A stretch of 64,000 nucleotides of DNA from assembly GCF_017741815.1 (NCBI RefSeq), contig NZ_JAGHMF010000002.1, positions 62,001 through 126,000 on the forward strand. Reading direction: 5' to 3'. The notes under the pieces were generated by a model. It searched no databases. It was not told the origin of the DNA and saw only the letters and a program-made list of their open reading frames with translations. Both the position numbers and the translations under genes were made by a program. The stretch is from Rhizobium sp. 16-488-2b. Its GTDB lineage: Bacteria; Pseudomonadota; Alphaproteobacteria; Rhizobiales; Rhizobiaceae. Below, piece by piece: positions 54,075-63,600 of the stretch (positions are counted from its first letter, which is position 1; every line of letters starts with the position of its first letter).

Positions 54075-55904
54075 ATGAACCATATCAAGCAAATTACGCC
54101 TATTACGATCCGAGACATTGACTTCACGGTCTCCCGCCAAATCGAGCAGTGTCCAAAAACAATGATGCTGCGAGAGCTTGTAATGAACGCCGTCGAAGCA
54201 GCCGCAAAAGCACCGTCCGGGCGACGCATTGTAGAAATCAAGGGCAAAGCTGTTGCCGAGTGCGGTGAAGCCCGGAAACTAGCAATCTGGAACACAGGCC
54301 CAGGATTGAGCAGCGCACAGCTCGATCATATTTGCGATCTTGCGGCGTCCCTTGGCAAGGATATGGCGCTTGAAGGCAACTTCGGGATGGGCGCGAAGGT
54401 GGCTTCACTACCGTCGAACACCCTCGGGATGCGGTATCGGTCCTGCCGTGACGGTGTTGTCAGCCAAGTGATCTTGGGAAAGCGTGAGGGAGTGTACGGA
54501 AAGGTATGGATACCTGTCGAAGACTCTTTCGAGGAGGTCGTGGATGTAACGGAGCAAGTTCGCGAAGAGGGAGAATATGGATTAGAGGAGGATTGGACCG
54601 AAGTAGTTTTGTTTGGGAATCATCTGAATCAGGACACTGTTGCTGATCCCTACGACGGCGATCCTGAGCAAGACCGTCAATGGATCACTACGTACCTTTA
54701 TCATCGGTTCTATCGGCTCCCCGCAGGCGTAGAGATATTTCTTCAAGAAGGGACTCATCCTCGTGACGGTCGACGGCAGTTCAAATCGATCCCGGAGCGT
54801 TCTGATGCATTCGGTCGCGTCGAGGCGGTCGATGTCGGTGAAGGCGTTCGCATCCACTACCTCTACGACCCTCCATATCGCGATGGCGGTCACAACAAGT
54901 CGATATCAGGCTCGCTGACGTCCTCGGTAAGCAACGCCGCGATTGTGTTCCGAGCGGAGATGTACGACGCCCGTAAGGGCCGGAAGTGGGCAGCAGATGC
55001 TCCTGCGTTCGGGATACCGTTTGGTGCTCGCCATATTTCGATACACGTCGAACTGCCCGACAATTTTCCAGTCCGACATGAGCCGTACCGTCGGTTTGTT
55101 CAGCTCACCGCCGGTGATCAACGCCCGGTAACTGTAGACGACTTTGCGGAGCTCGTGTTCCGCAACCGCCCGCAGTGGCTAGTAGAGATCATCAGCTCGC
55201 TCGCGCCGAAATCGTCCGCTTCTACCGAAGACCTTAGGAAAGAGCTTCAAGACTTGTTGAATGAGCTGCGACTCAAGACGAAAAGCCCTCGCGAGGCTGA
55301 GGGTGGCCTCCACCTCGTTGATGACGGGGGGGCGAGAGGCGCCCAGCGGGAACGCGGGCGTGGTGCGGGTGGCAGTGGTGGTGAGGCCCAGATTAGCCCC
55401 ACCGATCTCATCTTCAATCCGGCAGGAGCGAAGCGGGCCAACATTTCCAAGAACTTGGAGCAAGCACCTGAGATTATCCCACTAAGGGATGCGGAGGATG
55501 TCGCGGACAAAGGGATCACTGGAAAGGCCGCCCGGTACGTACGCGAGACGAACCAACTATTTGTCAATCTCAACTACTCGGCTGTCGCGGCAGCGCAGGA
55601 GAATCTCCAGTTGCGCTACGCGACTTATGACGACCCTGAGCTGGTACGAGAGTTGGCTCGACAGTGGTCAGAACAATTGGTAATGGGCCGCGTCGGATAT
55701 GCCGTTGTCTACGCTCAGGCGAAACAACTAATCCGCGAATGGACACCGGATGATGTCAAGAAGGCACTCGAACCTGAGAGCCTGAGTTTGGCGGCGGACG
55801 GTTGGCGCGATGCGGTCAGCAGCGCCTACCGCAGTATCAGTCGCCGACTTGGTGCCGCAAAATCGCCGGATGATCTTGAGGAGATGGAGGTTTCCCCCGC
55901 TTAG
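54075..55904 (+). CDS. GHKL-type ATPase of unknown function
   Basis: The N-terminal ~200 residues of this 609-residue protein carry the GHKL (Hsp90/MutL/histidine-kinase) ATP site: N-box LRELVMNAVEAA (E34, N38), G1 box WNTGPGL (residues 72-78) and G2 box EGNFGMGAKVAS (100-110). The rest, with a mixed middle region, a Gly/Arg-rich linker (about 415-440) and a helical C-terminus, matches no family I know; there is no kinase phosphoacceptor. ATG 54075 follows GAGG and is preferred to 54027. Its divergent partner is the DGQHR gene. Confidence 0.75.
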   Translation: MNHIKQITPITIRDIDFTVSRQIEQCPKTMMLRELVMNAVEAAAKAPSGRRIVEIKGKAVAECGEARKLAIWNTGPGLSSAQLDHICDLAASLGKDMALEGNFGMGAKVASLPSNTLGMRYRSCRDGVVSQVILGKREGVYGKVWIPVEDSFEEVVDVTEQVREEGEYGLEEDWTEVVLFGNHLNQDTVADPYDGDPEQDRQWITTYLYHRFYRLPAGVEIFLQEGTHPRDGRRQFKSIPERSDAFGRVEAVDVGEGVRIHYLYDPPYRDGGHNKSISGSLTSSVSNAAIVFRAEMYDARKGRKWAADAPAFGIPFGARHISIHVELPDNFPVRHEPYRRFVQLTAGDQRPVTVDDFAELVFRNRPQWLVEIISSLAPKSSASTEDLRKELQDLLNELRLKTKSPREAEGGLHLVDDGGARGAQRERGRGAGGSGGEAQISPTDLIFNPAGAKRANISKNLEQAPEIIPLRDAEDVADKGITGKAARYVRETNQLFVNLNYSAVAAAQENLQLRYATYDDPELVRELARQWSEQLVMGRVGYAVVYAQAKQLIREWTPDDVKKALEPESLSLAADGWRDAVSSAYRSISRRLGAAKSPDDLEEMEVSPA

Positions 55905-56016
55905 AGAATGAGCCAGTGGTTGAAGGAACGCGATTGAGGCTGAACTCCTTGGGTGGCCGTGCGGCTGGAGCGCACAAAGTAGTTCAGCTGCACGCTCTTG
56001 CGACAGTGGCTGTGTA

Positions 56017-56697
56017 CTACCACGTGGCGTGGGAAATCAGCAGTTCGATGCATTTCTCCAGGTCAACCCCGAGGTGCCTCAGAACCTGCCCGCGTGACCT
56101 CGGGTAAACATGCAACTCCTTCGGTCCACCTGCGGTGCTGGGCCATTGCTTATGTGTCCCCGACGCCAACTTGTGCATCTGCTTCGCCATCTGGACTCGC
56201 CTGAACTCTGACTTGCTGTCTGGCTGCGGATCGGCTTGAACGGTCAACTCGACGGCAATGCACGCTGCAATGACCTGGCGAGGATCGATGTTAGCCTTCC
56301 GCAACCTCGCCCACGCTGCCTTGGAGCGTTCCTGGGGTGAGAGGCCATTCAGCCGGAATGCCTCCACATGCGGGCCAGCATTGGCGTACAACGTTTGGAC
56401 ACGCTGGACGGCGTTCGTCACCCACATGTCATCCTGGTTGGCCTCCAGCCAAGCCCTTGCCCTCTTCCGATGAGGAGCGATCTCCTTTGCCGTGTAGGAG
56501 CGCTTGTAGGGGCTTCCATGCCGGCTGTGGTGATCGGCGTGGGAGCGGCAAAAGAACGTGTCTAGACCGTCCTGTGTAGCCGCGCGGGAGCGCTTGCCGC
56601 AGCCCACCACTCGACACGTATGGAATCGCAGGCTCGGCTCGGCTGCCCGTGCGGCGACCTCGTTCTTCCGCTCGCGTCTCTTGATCCAGTCAGTCAT
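56017..56697 (-). CDS. Putative zinc-finger protein of unknown function
   Basis: The 226-residue protein has a Cys/His cluster C28-x4-C33-x16-C50-x2-H53 followed by a Lys/Arg/His-rich region, then a helical body with TAKEIAPHRKRARAWLE and a C-terminal helix. The N-terminus is basic. It looks like a nucleic-acid-binding protein. It lies downstream of the polymerase-like gene on the same strand (172-base gap), so the two may be one unit. I do not recognise the family. Confidence 0.6.
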   Translation of the reverse strand: MTDWIKRRERKNEVAARAAEPSLRFHTCRVVGCGKRSRAATQDGLDTFFCRSHADHHSRHGSPYKRSYTAKEIAPHRKRARAWLEANQDDMWVTNAVQRVQTLYANAGPHVEAFRLNGLSPQERSKAAWARLRKANIDPRQVIAACIAVELTVQADPQPDSKSEFRRVQMAKQMHKLASGTHKQWPSTAGGPKELHVYPRSRGQVLRHLGVDLEKCIELLISHATW

Positions 56698-56869
56698 CTA
56701 TCTCGAGTCCCACTATGGTGAGCTGGTGGTTAACCCTATGGTTATAGCTAAGGTCTCACCTTGGTAGTCGTTGGTGTTCATTGGGTGAGGGTCATCCCCA
56801 TCAGGGGAACCCCCAGCCAGAGTAGACCTAAGGCCCACTCGGTTGAAAAGAAGGAAAGTAGCCAGCAGA

Positions 56870-58180
56870 TCATCCCTCAACACTGACAGTGCCTTGGACG
56901 CCTGTGTACTTCTCGAAGATGGAGAGCATGATATCGGTCGCGATCGTAAGCTGCGAGGCTGGAATCAGCACCGCGTCATGGATCGGCAGCGCCATGATGC
57001 CTCCGGCCTTCAGCGTCAGAATGATCTCGACCATGATCTGGCTCTCGACGAACTGGGCTTCGTGTCCGAGACCGCGATGGAACTGGTCCTTGATCAGCGG
57101 ATGCTTTGCTTCGATCGCTTTGACCACCTCACCAATCTTGTCACTGCTTCGAAACAGCTTGCGTGTCTCCCTCGGGAACCTCGCCAACCGCTCGGACGCA
57201 AAGATCATGGCGTTCATCACGCGCTTTATGCCGTCACGCTGCTGAACGTAGCCCCAGAGTTGGTAGAGGTCCTCCGCTGGTGGCTTCTGCCCGGCAAGTC
57301 CATAGAGTATACGTGGGCCGACCTGACCGTAGTCCAGCTCCAAAGCCTTCTCTCCGCTGATCCATAGCCCCTGCCGTCGTTCATGCTTGCGAAGACGTTG
57401 CCAGAAACCACCGAACAACCTGCCGCCGCTGTCGAAGCGGTCCTGTGTAAAGATGCGGCGGAGTTGTCGGTCGTCAATGTGGAACGCCGTGTGTGGCCAC
57501 GGGATGCCGGTACGGCTGAACCTGAGATCCGCCGACGCTAACCACTGGTTGATCTCAGCAAGTTCTCGCCGGAACTGGGCGGTGACGGCGGTGTCGAAGT
57601 ATTCCTTCAAACCTCCCTCATCCCAGTAGTCACCCTCGTCCTTGGTGCGCTTTAGGATGATGGTTTCGCCATGCGGCTGTTCGCCGAAATCATCAAGCCC
57701 GATGTCGTGTTCTTCAATACGCGATAGCAGCGAGACGCCAGGCCGGATCACTGTGGAGCGCGATTGGCCTCTGAGCGGAGGCGGCACGTCCTGCACGACA
57801 AATCCCATCTCCGGGTTCTCCATGAGGTCCAGGATGTACGGGAACATCTTGTTATAGGCAGCCGGCCGATAGCGGCTCTTTGTAGCAAGCAGCCGATTCG
57901 AGCGCGTCGTATAGACGTCGCCTCCTCGCTCAGTGAGATGGTGATACATCAGGTCGGACAGGATGGCAGCGACGGTGAGGTCGAACGTCTCCTGATCCGC
58001 CGCACGGCGCGTGTTCTTCCTGAGACCGAAGTGCGCCTCGTAGTTCAACAGCAGGCGGATGACTTCCGACACAATTGCCTTGGCATTGTCTGAGGCAGCG
58101 AAGCGATAGGCGTTGAAGCGATGATCCCGTTCTTCCACCTCTTCGTCCGCTGCAACAAAGGGGGCGGTTATCCGATCCAT
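56870..58180 (-). CDS. Orphan protein with family A/single-subunit polymerase palm motifs
   Basis: In this 436-residue protein the C-terminal half carries three polymerase-like motifs in order: motif A ELDYGQVGPRILYGLAG (D283-Y-x-Q286), motif B RDGIKRVMNAMIFAS (R315, K319, N323) and motif C ALPIHDAVLIP (H401-D402). A preceding FDSGGRLFGGFWQRLRK segment is also distinctive. Family A DNA polymerases and T7-type RNA polymerases share this order, but length, missing exonuclease and missing known thumb make it something else. Residues 1-200 are of unknown fold. Function (polymerase, primase-like or inactive) is not established. Confidence 0.65.
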   Translation of the reverse strand: MDRITAPFVAADEEVEERDHRFNAYRFAASDNAKAIVSEVIRLLLNYEAHFGLRKNTRRAADQETFDLTVAAILSDLMYHHLTERGGDVYTTRSNRLLATKSRYRPAAYNKMFPYILDLMENPEMGFVVQDVPPPLRGQSRSTVIRPGVSLLSRIEEHDIGLDDFGEQPHGETIILKRTKDEGDYWDEGGLKEYFDTAVTAQFRRELAEINQWLASADLRFSRTGIPWPHTAFHIDDRQLRRIFTQDRFDSGGRLFGGFWQRLRKHERRQGLWISGEKALELDYGQVGPRILYGLAGQKPPAEDLYQLWGYVQQRDGIKRVMNAMIFASERLARFPRETRKLFRSSDKIGEVVKAIEAKHPLIKDQFHRGLGHEAQFVESQIMVEIILTLKAGGIMALPIHDAVLIPASQLTIATDIMLSIFEKYTGVQGTVSVEG

Positions 58181-58475
58181 CTGCGGGCCCTCATCTTTAA
58201 TATGGCCACCCCGCTTCTAAGGAAGCATTGTGCACTGTGGACCCGGATGCAGGCCGACGGCGGGGTGGAAGCCTTGGGAGACCGGAGGCCTACCCGAGAC
58301 CTTGTGCGGGCCCTGCAAGAGTGTCCGAGCGGCCGGTTACTACACGCCTTCAGGAGTATTGCCAAGCTTCGCTCCCAGTCAGGCTGCCGCCTGTCGCATT
58401 CGAGGCATCGTGGCTCTCACTGTTGCTGGCTAGGTCAGTTCATGCCAAATAGGACCCCGCCATGGAGGGCAGAGC

Positions 58476-59039
58476 TTGCGAAGCGATGAATATCTTACGG
58501 AATTTACTCGTTGCTTAGCGGGCCGGAAACCAAGGCCGCAATTTCAAAAGTGGGTCTGGCAAGCAGAGGCTGATTTTGGGGTGTGGGACTTTAATGTCCA
58601 AAAGCTACTTGATCGCGTTGGCTGGAAGACAACCAGGCCCAGAATTTCTGTCAACGCACGACTTAATCAATCCGGCAACCTCTCCGTCACTTGGAGGCCT
58701 GCAATCGTTAGCGTTTTTGATAGCTGCGATTTTGAAAGCCCGTTCCTGGTCGACACGTACGCTATGCAGAGGGACTGCCTTCTGTGGTTCAGGGATCCAC
58801 CAAAAGGACCTGGAACCGTCCTTGTTAGCGCACACGAGCAGAAAGCTGAGAAGCTCCTGGCGGAAGGTATCGTGGCGAGATACAAAGAGTTGGTGACCAA
58901 GTTGGGCCACCACCTTGTCATCACAAGTCATACTAAGGTAGCCGTAACCGAGCGTAGGACAAAGGTTTCCGGTCGAGTACTTCAGTGGCAATTCGATGAA
59001 GATCCGGCAGACGAAGACGTCGTGTCCGACGCCCCCTAA
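58476..59039 (+). CDS. Hypothetical protein
   Basis: The 187-residue protein starts at TTG, with GGAGGG placed 6 nt upstream and no in-frame ATG nearby. It contains no signal peptide or membrane segment. The middle has a beta-rich pattern with an FDSCDFESPFLVD segment and a helix around AHEQKAEKLLAEGIVARYKELVTKLG. No known domain is recognised. It is divergent from the polymerase-like gene (295-base gap) and converges with the resolvase gene, overlapping it by 4 nt. Confidence 0.55.
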   Translation: MRSDEYLTEFTRCLAGRKPRPQFQKWVWQAEADFGVWDFNVQKLLDRVGWKTTRPRISVNARLNQSGNLSVTWRPAIVSVFDSCDFESPFLVDTYAMQRDCLLWFRDPPKGPGTVLVSAHEQKAEKLLAEGIVARYKELVTKLGHHLVITSHTKVAVTERRTKVSGRVLQWQFDEDPADEDVVSDAP

Positions 59040-59674
59040 CTTCTGTCCCACAGCGCAACAATCTTCGCTGCATTTGCTGGATTTGCACGGATACGAATGA
59101 CTGTCTGCCTCACGATACCCATCCGACGAGCGATCTCGCTATTACTCACTCCGAGTTCCGCCATCCGTAAAATTTCGGCCAGCTGATGCCTATCAAAGGT
59201 AGGCTTGCGGCCAAGAAACTTCTCAGGTTCCTTCGTCTTAGCATGGTCAATTCCGGCCCTTTGGGCGTCCTTTGTGGCTTCCATTTGAGCTTGAGCCATT
59301 CCAGCCATGAAGGTCATCATGGCGTCCCTAACGGCCATCCCCATCGCATCCGTTCGTGACCCGTCGAACTCCATATCGTTGATGATGGTCCGGACAATGA
59401 TCCCCTCGCGCATCAAGTAACGGATAGTATCCGTGACGTCATTGTAGTCCCGCCCTAAGCGATCGACCCACCTGACAACCAGAGTGTCACCTCGGCGCAG
59501 CATGTCGAACAAGCGCTTGCCCTCGGGCCTCTCTTTCAACGGAACCTTGCCCGAGACGCCATCGTCCGTCACCACGGCGTCGAAAAAATATCCCTTCGCC
59601 TCCGCTTGGGCTCTCTGGTGGGCTACGGTCTGATCAGAAGTCGATACACGGGCATAGAGGACGGTCTTTGTCAT
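59036..59674 (-). CDS. Serine recombinase of the resolvase/invertase family
   Basis: The 212-residue protein has the complete small serine recombinase layout: catalytic Ser11 in YARVSTSDQ, the Arg-bearing VVRWVDRLGRDYNDV, the long E-helix region around MMTFMAGMAQAQMEATKDAQRAGI, and a C-terminal helix-turn-helix (LGVSNSEIARRMGIVRQTVIRIRANP). AGGTGA precedes the ATG. It closely resembles Tn3-family resolvases, and a Tn3-like res site lies directly upstream. No transposase is in the window. Confidence 0.92.
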   Translation of the reverse strand: MTKTVLYARVSTSDQTVAHQRAQAEAKGYFFDAVVTDDGVSGKVPLKERPEGKRLFDMLRRGDTLVVRWVDRLGRDYNDVTDTIRYLMREGIIVRTIINDMEFDGSRTDAMGMAVRDAMMTFMAGMAQAQMEATKDAQRAGIDHAKTKEPEKFLGRKPTFDRHQLAEILRMAELGVSNSEIARRMGIVRQTVIRIRANPANAAKIVALWDRS

Positions 59675-59682
59675 TGATCACC

Positions 59683-59796
59683 TGTTCACATGGGTACCGT
59701 CCATTGATCTACGGTGTCCACATGGCGATGTCAACCCTTGTGGACATCTTCCGGCACGTGCCGTGAGCTGTCCATTGCGGTATAGGCTAGTGGACA
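59683..59796. promoter_or_regulatory. Candidate Tn3-type res recombination site
   Basis: Two inverted-repeat subsites lie upstream of the resolvase gene. Subsite I: TGTCCA (59769-59774) with TGGACA (59791-59796), 28 bp, with TATA across its centre (59781-59784). Subsite II: TGTCCACA (59715-59722) with TGTGGACA (59739-59746), 32 bp. They are separated by 22 bp and their centres are 52 bp apart, as in Tn3/gamma-delta res. A weaker third subsite may begin at TGTTCACA (59683-59690), nearest the gene. Confidence 0.7.
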
Positions 59797-59934
59797 TTTG
59801 GGCAGCGGACTTTCGCAGCGGCCCCAAGCGAAAACGACGATAGAGCAGGATGGGGGTCCGGATGACGTGGGCAGCCTGTGCGCAGAGAGACGGCAGTCTT
59901 GGGAGTTAGTTTGCGGAAGTGAGCAACAGAGGAG

Positions 59935-60219
59935 CTACTGGATTTGGTGCGCCTTCCGTCGTGCTCGTCGGCGAGCGTTGCGTAGCTCGTTCCTGATGGC
60001 ATCCTTAAATTGACCGAGCACCTTGTCCCTGAGGAGGTGTTGCCTCGCTGCTACGAGACGCCATTCTGCTCTGCGGTCCCCCTGCTGCACACCAAAGAAC
60101 GCTTCGATATGATGCCCACCGTCTTCATGGAAATAGATTCGAATTGCCTTGTCATTGGAGAAATCGGCTATGAACGCAGAGGCTTTTCGCATTGGGATGC
60201 CGACACTAGACGTTTGCAT
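59935..60219 (-). CDS. Small hypothetical protein
   Basis: The 94-residue protein starts at ATG 60219 inside the end of the previous gene (14-nt overlap on the same strand), which suggests coupled translation; a second ATG at 60195 is possible. It has an alpha/beta N-terminal part (SAFIADFSNDKAIRIYFHEDGGHHIEAFFG) and a very basic C-terminal helix rich in Arg. It may bind nucleic acid. No family recognised. Confidence 0.5.
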   Translation of the reverse strand: MQTSSVGIPMRKASAFIADFSNDKAIRIYFHEDGGHHIEAFFGVQQGDRRAEWRLVAARQHLLRDKVLGQFKDAIRNELRNARRRARRKAHQIQ

Positions 60220-60481
60220 CTGAGATGATCTTCGAAAATGCCGATAGGGCCTTCTCAGGATGAGCCTCAAACATCAGTCGGGCAACACTATCAAAATCGG
60301 TCGGATGGATGAATGTTGACACCCTTCTCGCCATGCGATCGCTGCCAACGTTTCCATAGAGCTCGACATGGTATGGGCGCCGCGAGGGTGAAGCCGGTCT
60401 GCCAATAGTCGCAGACACCTCCGCCTCTCGTTCTTTGTCATCGAAGGCAGACCATCTCACAAACGATTTCTTGAGCGCCAT
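60206..60481 (-). CDS. Small hypothetical protein
   Basis: The 91-residue protein begins MALKKSFVRWSAFDDKEREAEV, behind GGGAGGG, and ends with a helical stretch around DFDSVARLMFEAHPEKALSAFSKII. It has no known domain. It is the first of two overlapping small genes downstream of hsdR on the minus strand, with a 194-base gap to hsdR, and may be an accessory gene of the island. Confidence 0.5.
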   Translation of the reverse strand: MALKKSFVRWSAFDDKEREAEVSATIGRPASPSRRPYHVELYGNVGSDRMARRVSTFIHPTDFDSVARLMFEAHPEKALSAFSKIISDANV

Positions 60482-60675
60482 AGCACCCTCCCCTCAAAAT
60501 CGATCTACGTTGCAACGCTGAGATCCTGCCTCAGCCAGCATCAGGCTGCACAATGTGGAGAAGTTGGGCAAGGGGGAGGGGGGAAAGATGTCGGTGACAT
60601 CATTCATGAGGGCGCAGCGTATTTTTGCGGCAAAAACATTGGGCAGTATCGCGTTTGGCAAGCAGGCCATCGCTA

Positions 60676-63600
60676 TCAATTGGTCATTCCAGATTTGTCA
60701 GGATATTTCTCAAAGACCCATTGGAACGTCCGCTCCACCTTTTCATCGAAAACCCCTTGACCATAGGCTTGTGGAAGACCCTCGTCATAAAGCTGTTGGA
60801 TTGTGGCTTTGACTGCGGCCTTGGCGCGTTCCTTTAGTCGCCAATCTAGTACCAGCTTCTCGGCCTTGAGTTTCTCCAGTAGGGATTTGGCCACGCGCTT
60901 CACGAGGTCTTCGTCTTCTGGCTCAAGCTTTGGTTCCGGTTGGGTCAGGATATCGAAGATCGCAAGCTCCTCTTCGGTCAAGCCTTCCCGAATCGCTCGC
61001 TGGTCCTCGGTGTTCATGTCGCCGACCAGTGCCAGGAGCTGATTGAAGAAGTCGGCGGCGGTCAAGCTTCCGGCATTGTATTGAGCGACCAGAGCCGCGA
61101 AGCGTTCGACGAGGCCACGGCGCGTTGGATTGCGTGCGGCCATTTCCTCCAGCCGATCTTCGACGGCCCGACGAAGACGCTGTGTCTCGGTGCGCTGGCG
61201 ATTGCCCGTGTCGAACATGGCCCTCAGGCGCTCGATGTCGATCCTGGAGAGGTCGAACAGGCCGGTGGTGTCGCCGTCTTCACGAATGGGGGCCGTAATC
61301 TCCACACCTGCAATCGACTCGTCGAGCAAGGCTTCGATCTTGTTGGAGACGTCGGAGATATCCGGCCTTTCGGTGAGAGAGCGAATGCGCTCGGCAGTGA
61401 CCTCGATGGCTGCCGAGATCTTGCGGTATGGCTCGGCCCGGGCGTCGGGAAGCACGGCCTTGAAGGTACTCCAGACATTGGAAGCCAGCGCGAGGAAGGT
61501 GCGGCGCTCGGTGTCTGTGCCGTTCAACGCTTCTACTGCATCGCCGAGCCTCGCCAGCCGGTCAAACCCGGTCACCTCAAGGATCGCACCCGGGTCGACG
61601 TCCCGGGCCCGGCAGAAGGCAAGTGCCTCTTCGATGGCTTGGGCTAGGTCCTCGACCAGTGCGGATTTATCCTCGATGGGCTTGGCATTCGTTGCGCCGC
61701 CTACGGCATAGATGGCGAGCGCCTTCTCTAGGTTTCGAAAGATGCCGACATAGTCGACGATCAGACCAGCCTTCTTGCCCGGTGCGTTACGGTTTGCCCG
61801 GGCGATGGTCTGCATCAGGGTGTGGTTCTTCATCGGCTTGTCGAGATAGATCGTCGAGCAAGTCGGGACGTCGAACCCGGTGATCCACATGGCGCAGACG
61901 AAGACTAGTCGAAGCGGATCGCCGCCCTTCTTGAACCGCTCGTCCAGATCCTCTTCGATCATGCGCCTACGGTGGCTGCGAATGTCGAGACCCTTGGCCT
62001 CCATGTCGGCGATCTCGTTCTGGCCCTGGCTGACCACGACAGCCATGTCTGTCTCGCGCATGAAGGCGATGACAGCGGCCAAAGCCTCGCGCTGATCAGG
62101 GGGAGATGAAGCGAGAGCAGCCTCACGCCGCCCAATCTCGGCATCCCAAGCACGGCGAACCTTGTCGTGCATCCGCACCGCAGTCGCCTTGTCGATGGCC
62201 ACGAACATGGCCTTGCCGCGATAGCCTCGACCGACGAAATGGCGGACAAGGTCCTCGGCAATCCGATCCAGACGGTCCTCGCGAGTGATCAGATGATACT
62301 GGGTGCCGAGGCGTTTCTCTAATTCGCGCTCTTGTTCCTCGTCGAGGTCAGCCTCTTCGATGACTGCTTCTAGATCCTCGGCAAAGCTCTCGTTGGCGAA
62401 CTCCAACTCTGGGATGCGGTTCTCGTAGTAGAGCGGAACGGTCGCTCCATCCTCGGTCGACTGTTGGTAGGTGTAGGTCGAGACATAGTCGCCGAATACG
62501 TCGCGGGTCTTCTCCTCTCCGGCCATCAATGGTGTCCCAGTGAAGCCGATGAAGGCGGCGTTCGGCAGGGCGCGGCGCATGTTGGCGGCCAGCGTATCGT
62601 ATTGCGACCGATGGGCCTCATCGGCGATGACGATGATATCCGACCGTTCGGAGAGAACCGGAAAGGTCTCACCCTTGGCCGTCCCGAACTTGTGGATCAG
62701 CGTGAAGACGTAGCGCTCATTGCCCCGCAACAATGTCTTCAGATGCTCCTTCGACCCCGCGCGAACCTCCCGCACATCCTTGGTCACCGCGCCACAGGCA
62801 GCGAAGACGTCAGAGATCTGCTTGTCCAGTTCATCGCGGTCGGTGACGATTACGAAGGTCCAGGCCCCGGGGATCGTCCGCAGCACCTTCCGGGCGAAGG
62901 TCAACATGGACAGGCTCTTGCCTGAGCCTTGCGTGTGCCAGAAGACCCCGAGCTTGCCTCTGTTCTCCCCGAGATTGGCCACGGCCTGAACCGCCTTGTT
63001 CACCCCGATGAACTGATGGTTCTGGGCAATCTTTTTGACGAGCCCGTCCTTGGTCTCCTCGAAGACGAGGAAGTTCTCCACAAGATCGATCAGACGTTCC
63101 CGCGTGGCGGCCGCGCGGATCGCGGTTTCCAGCGATACGCGGCCGGGCTCGGTCTCGTCATCTATCCGCTTCCATTCCTTGTAGGTGTCCCATGCCGAAT
63201 AGGCTGAAGCCCCGATCCGGGTGTCGAGCCCATTGGAGACGAGAACGAAGCCGTTGGGCCGAAAGAGCTGCGGGATCGTATCGCGGTAGTCGCGGATATT
63301 GTCGCGATAGGCATCCTCAATGCGTCTGTGTCCAGCCTTCAGCTCGATGAAGAGAAGCGGTACTCCGTTGACGAAACCGATCAGGTCCGTGCGACGTCGG
63401 TGGAGTTCTCCAGAAATCCAGACCTGAGAGATCAAGGTGAAGTGATTGGTCGTTAGATCGCGCCAATCGATGACGCGGACCCGCTCCTTGGCCATCCCGC
63501 CGTCATTGTCGCGGTATTCTACATCGACCCCGTCGCGCACCAGTTCCAGAACTTCGCGGTTCGCGGCCATAGGAACCATCGACGCTCGGTCCTGCGTCAG

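Noticed and set aside
56870..58180. A reverse transcriptase (retron or DGR type)
   Set aside because: The YxDD box of reverse transcriptases is absent; the catalytic motif C is HD as in family A and T7-type polymerases.
59036..59674. The resolvase as the integrase of the island
   Set aside because: It is a small Tn3-type resolvase with its own res site; integration at tRNA 3' ends is normally by tyrosine recombinases, none of which is in the window.
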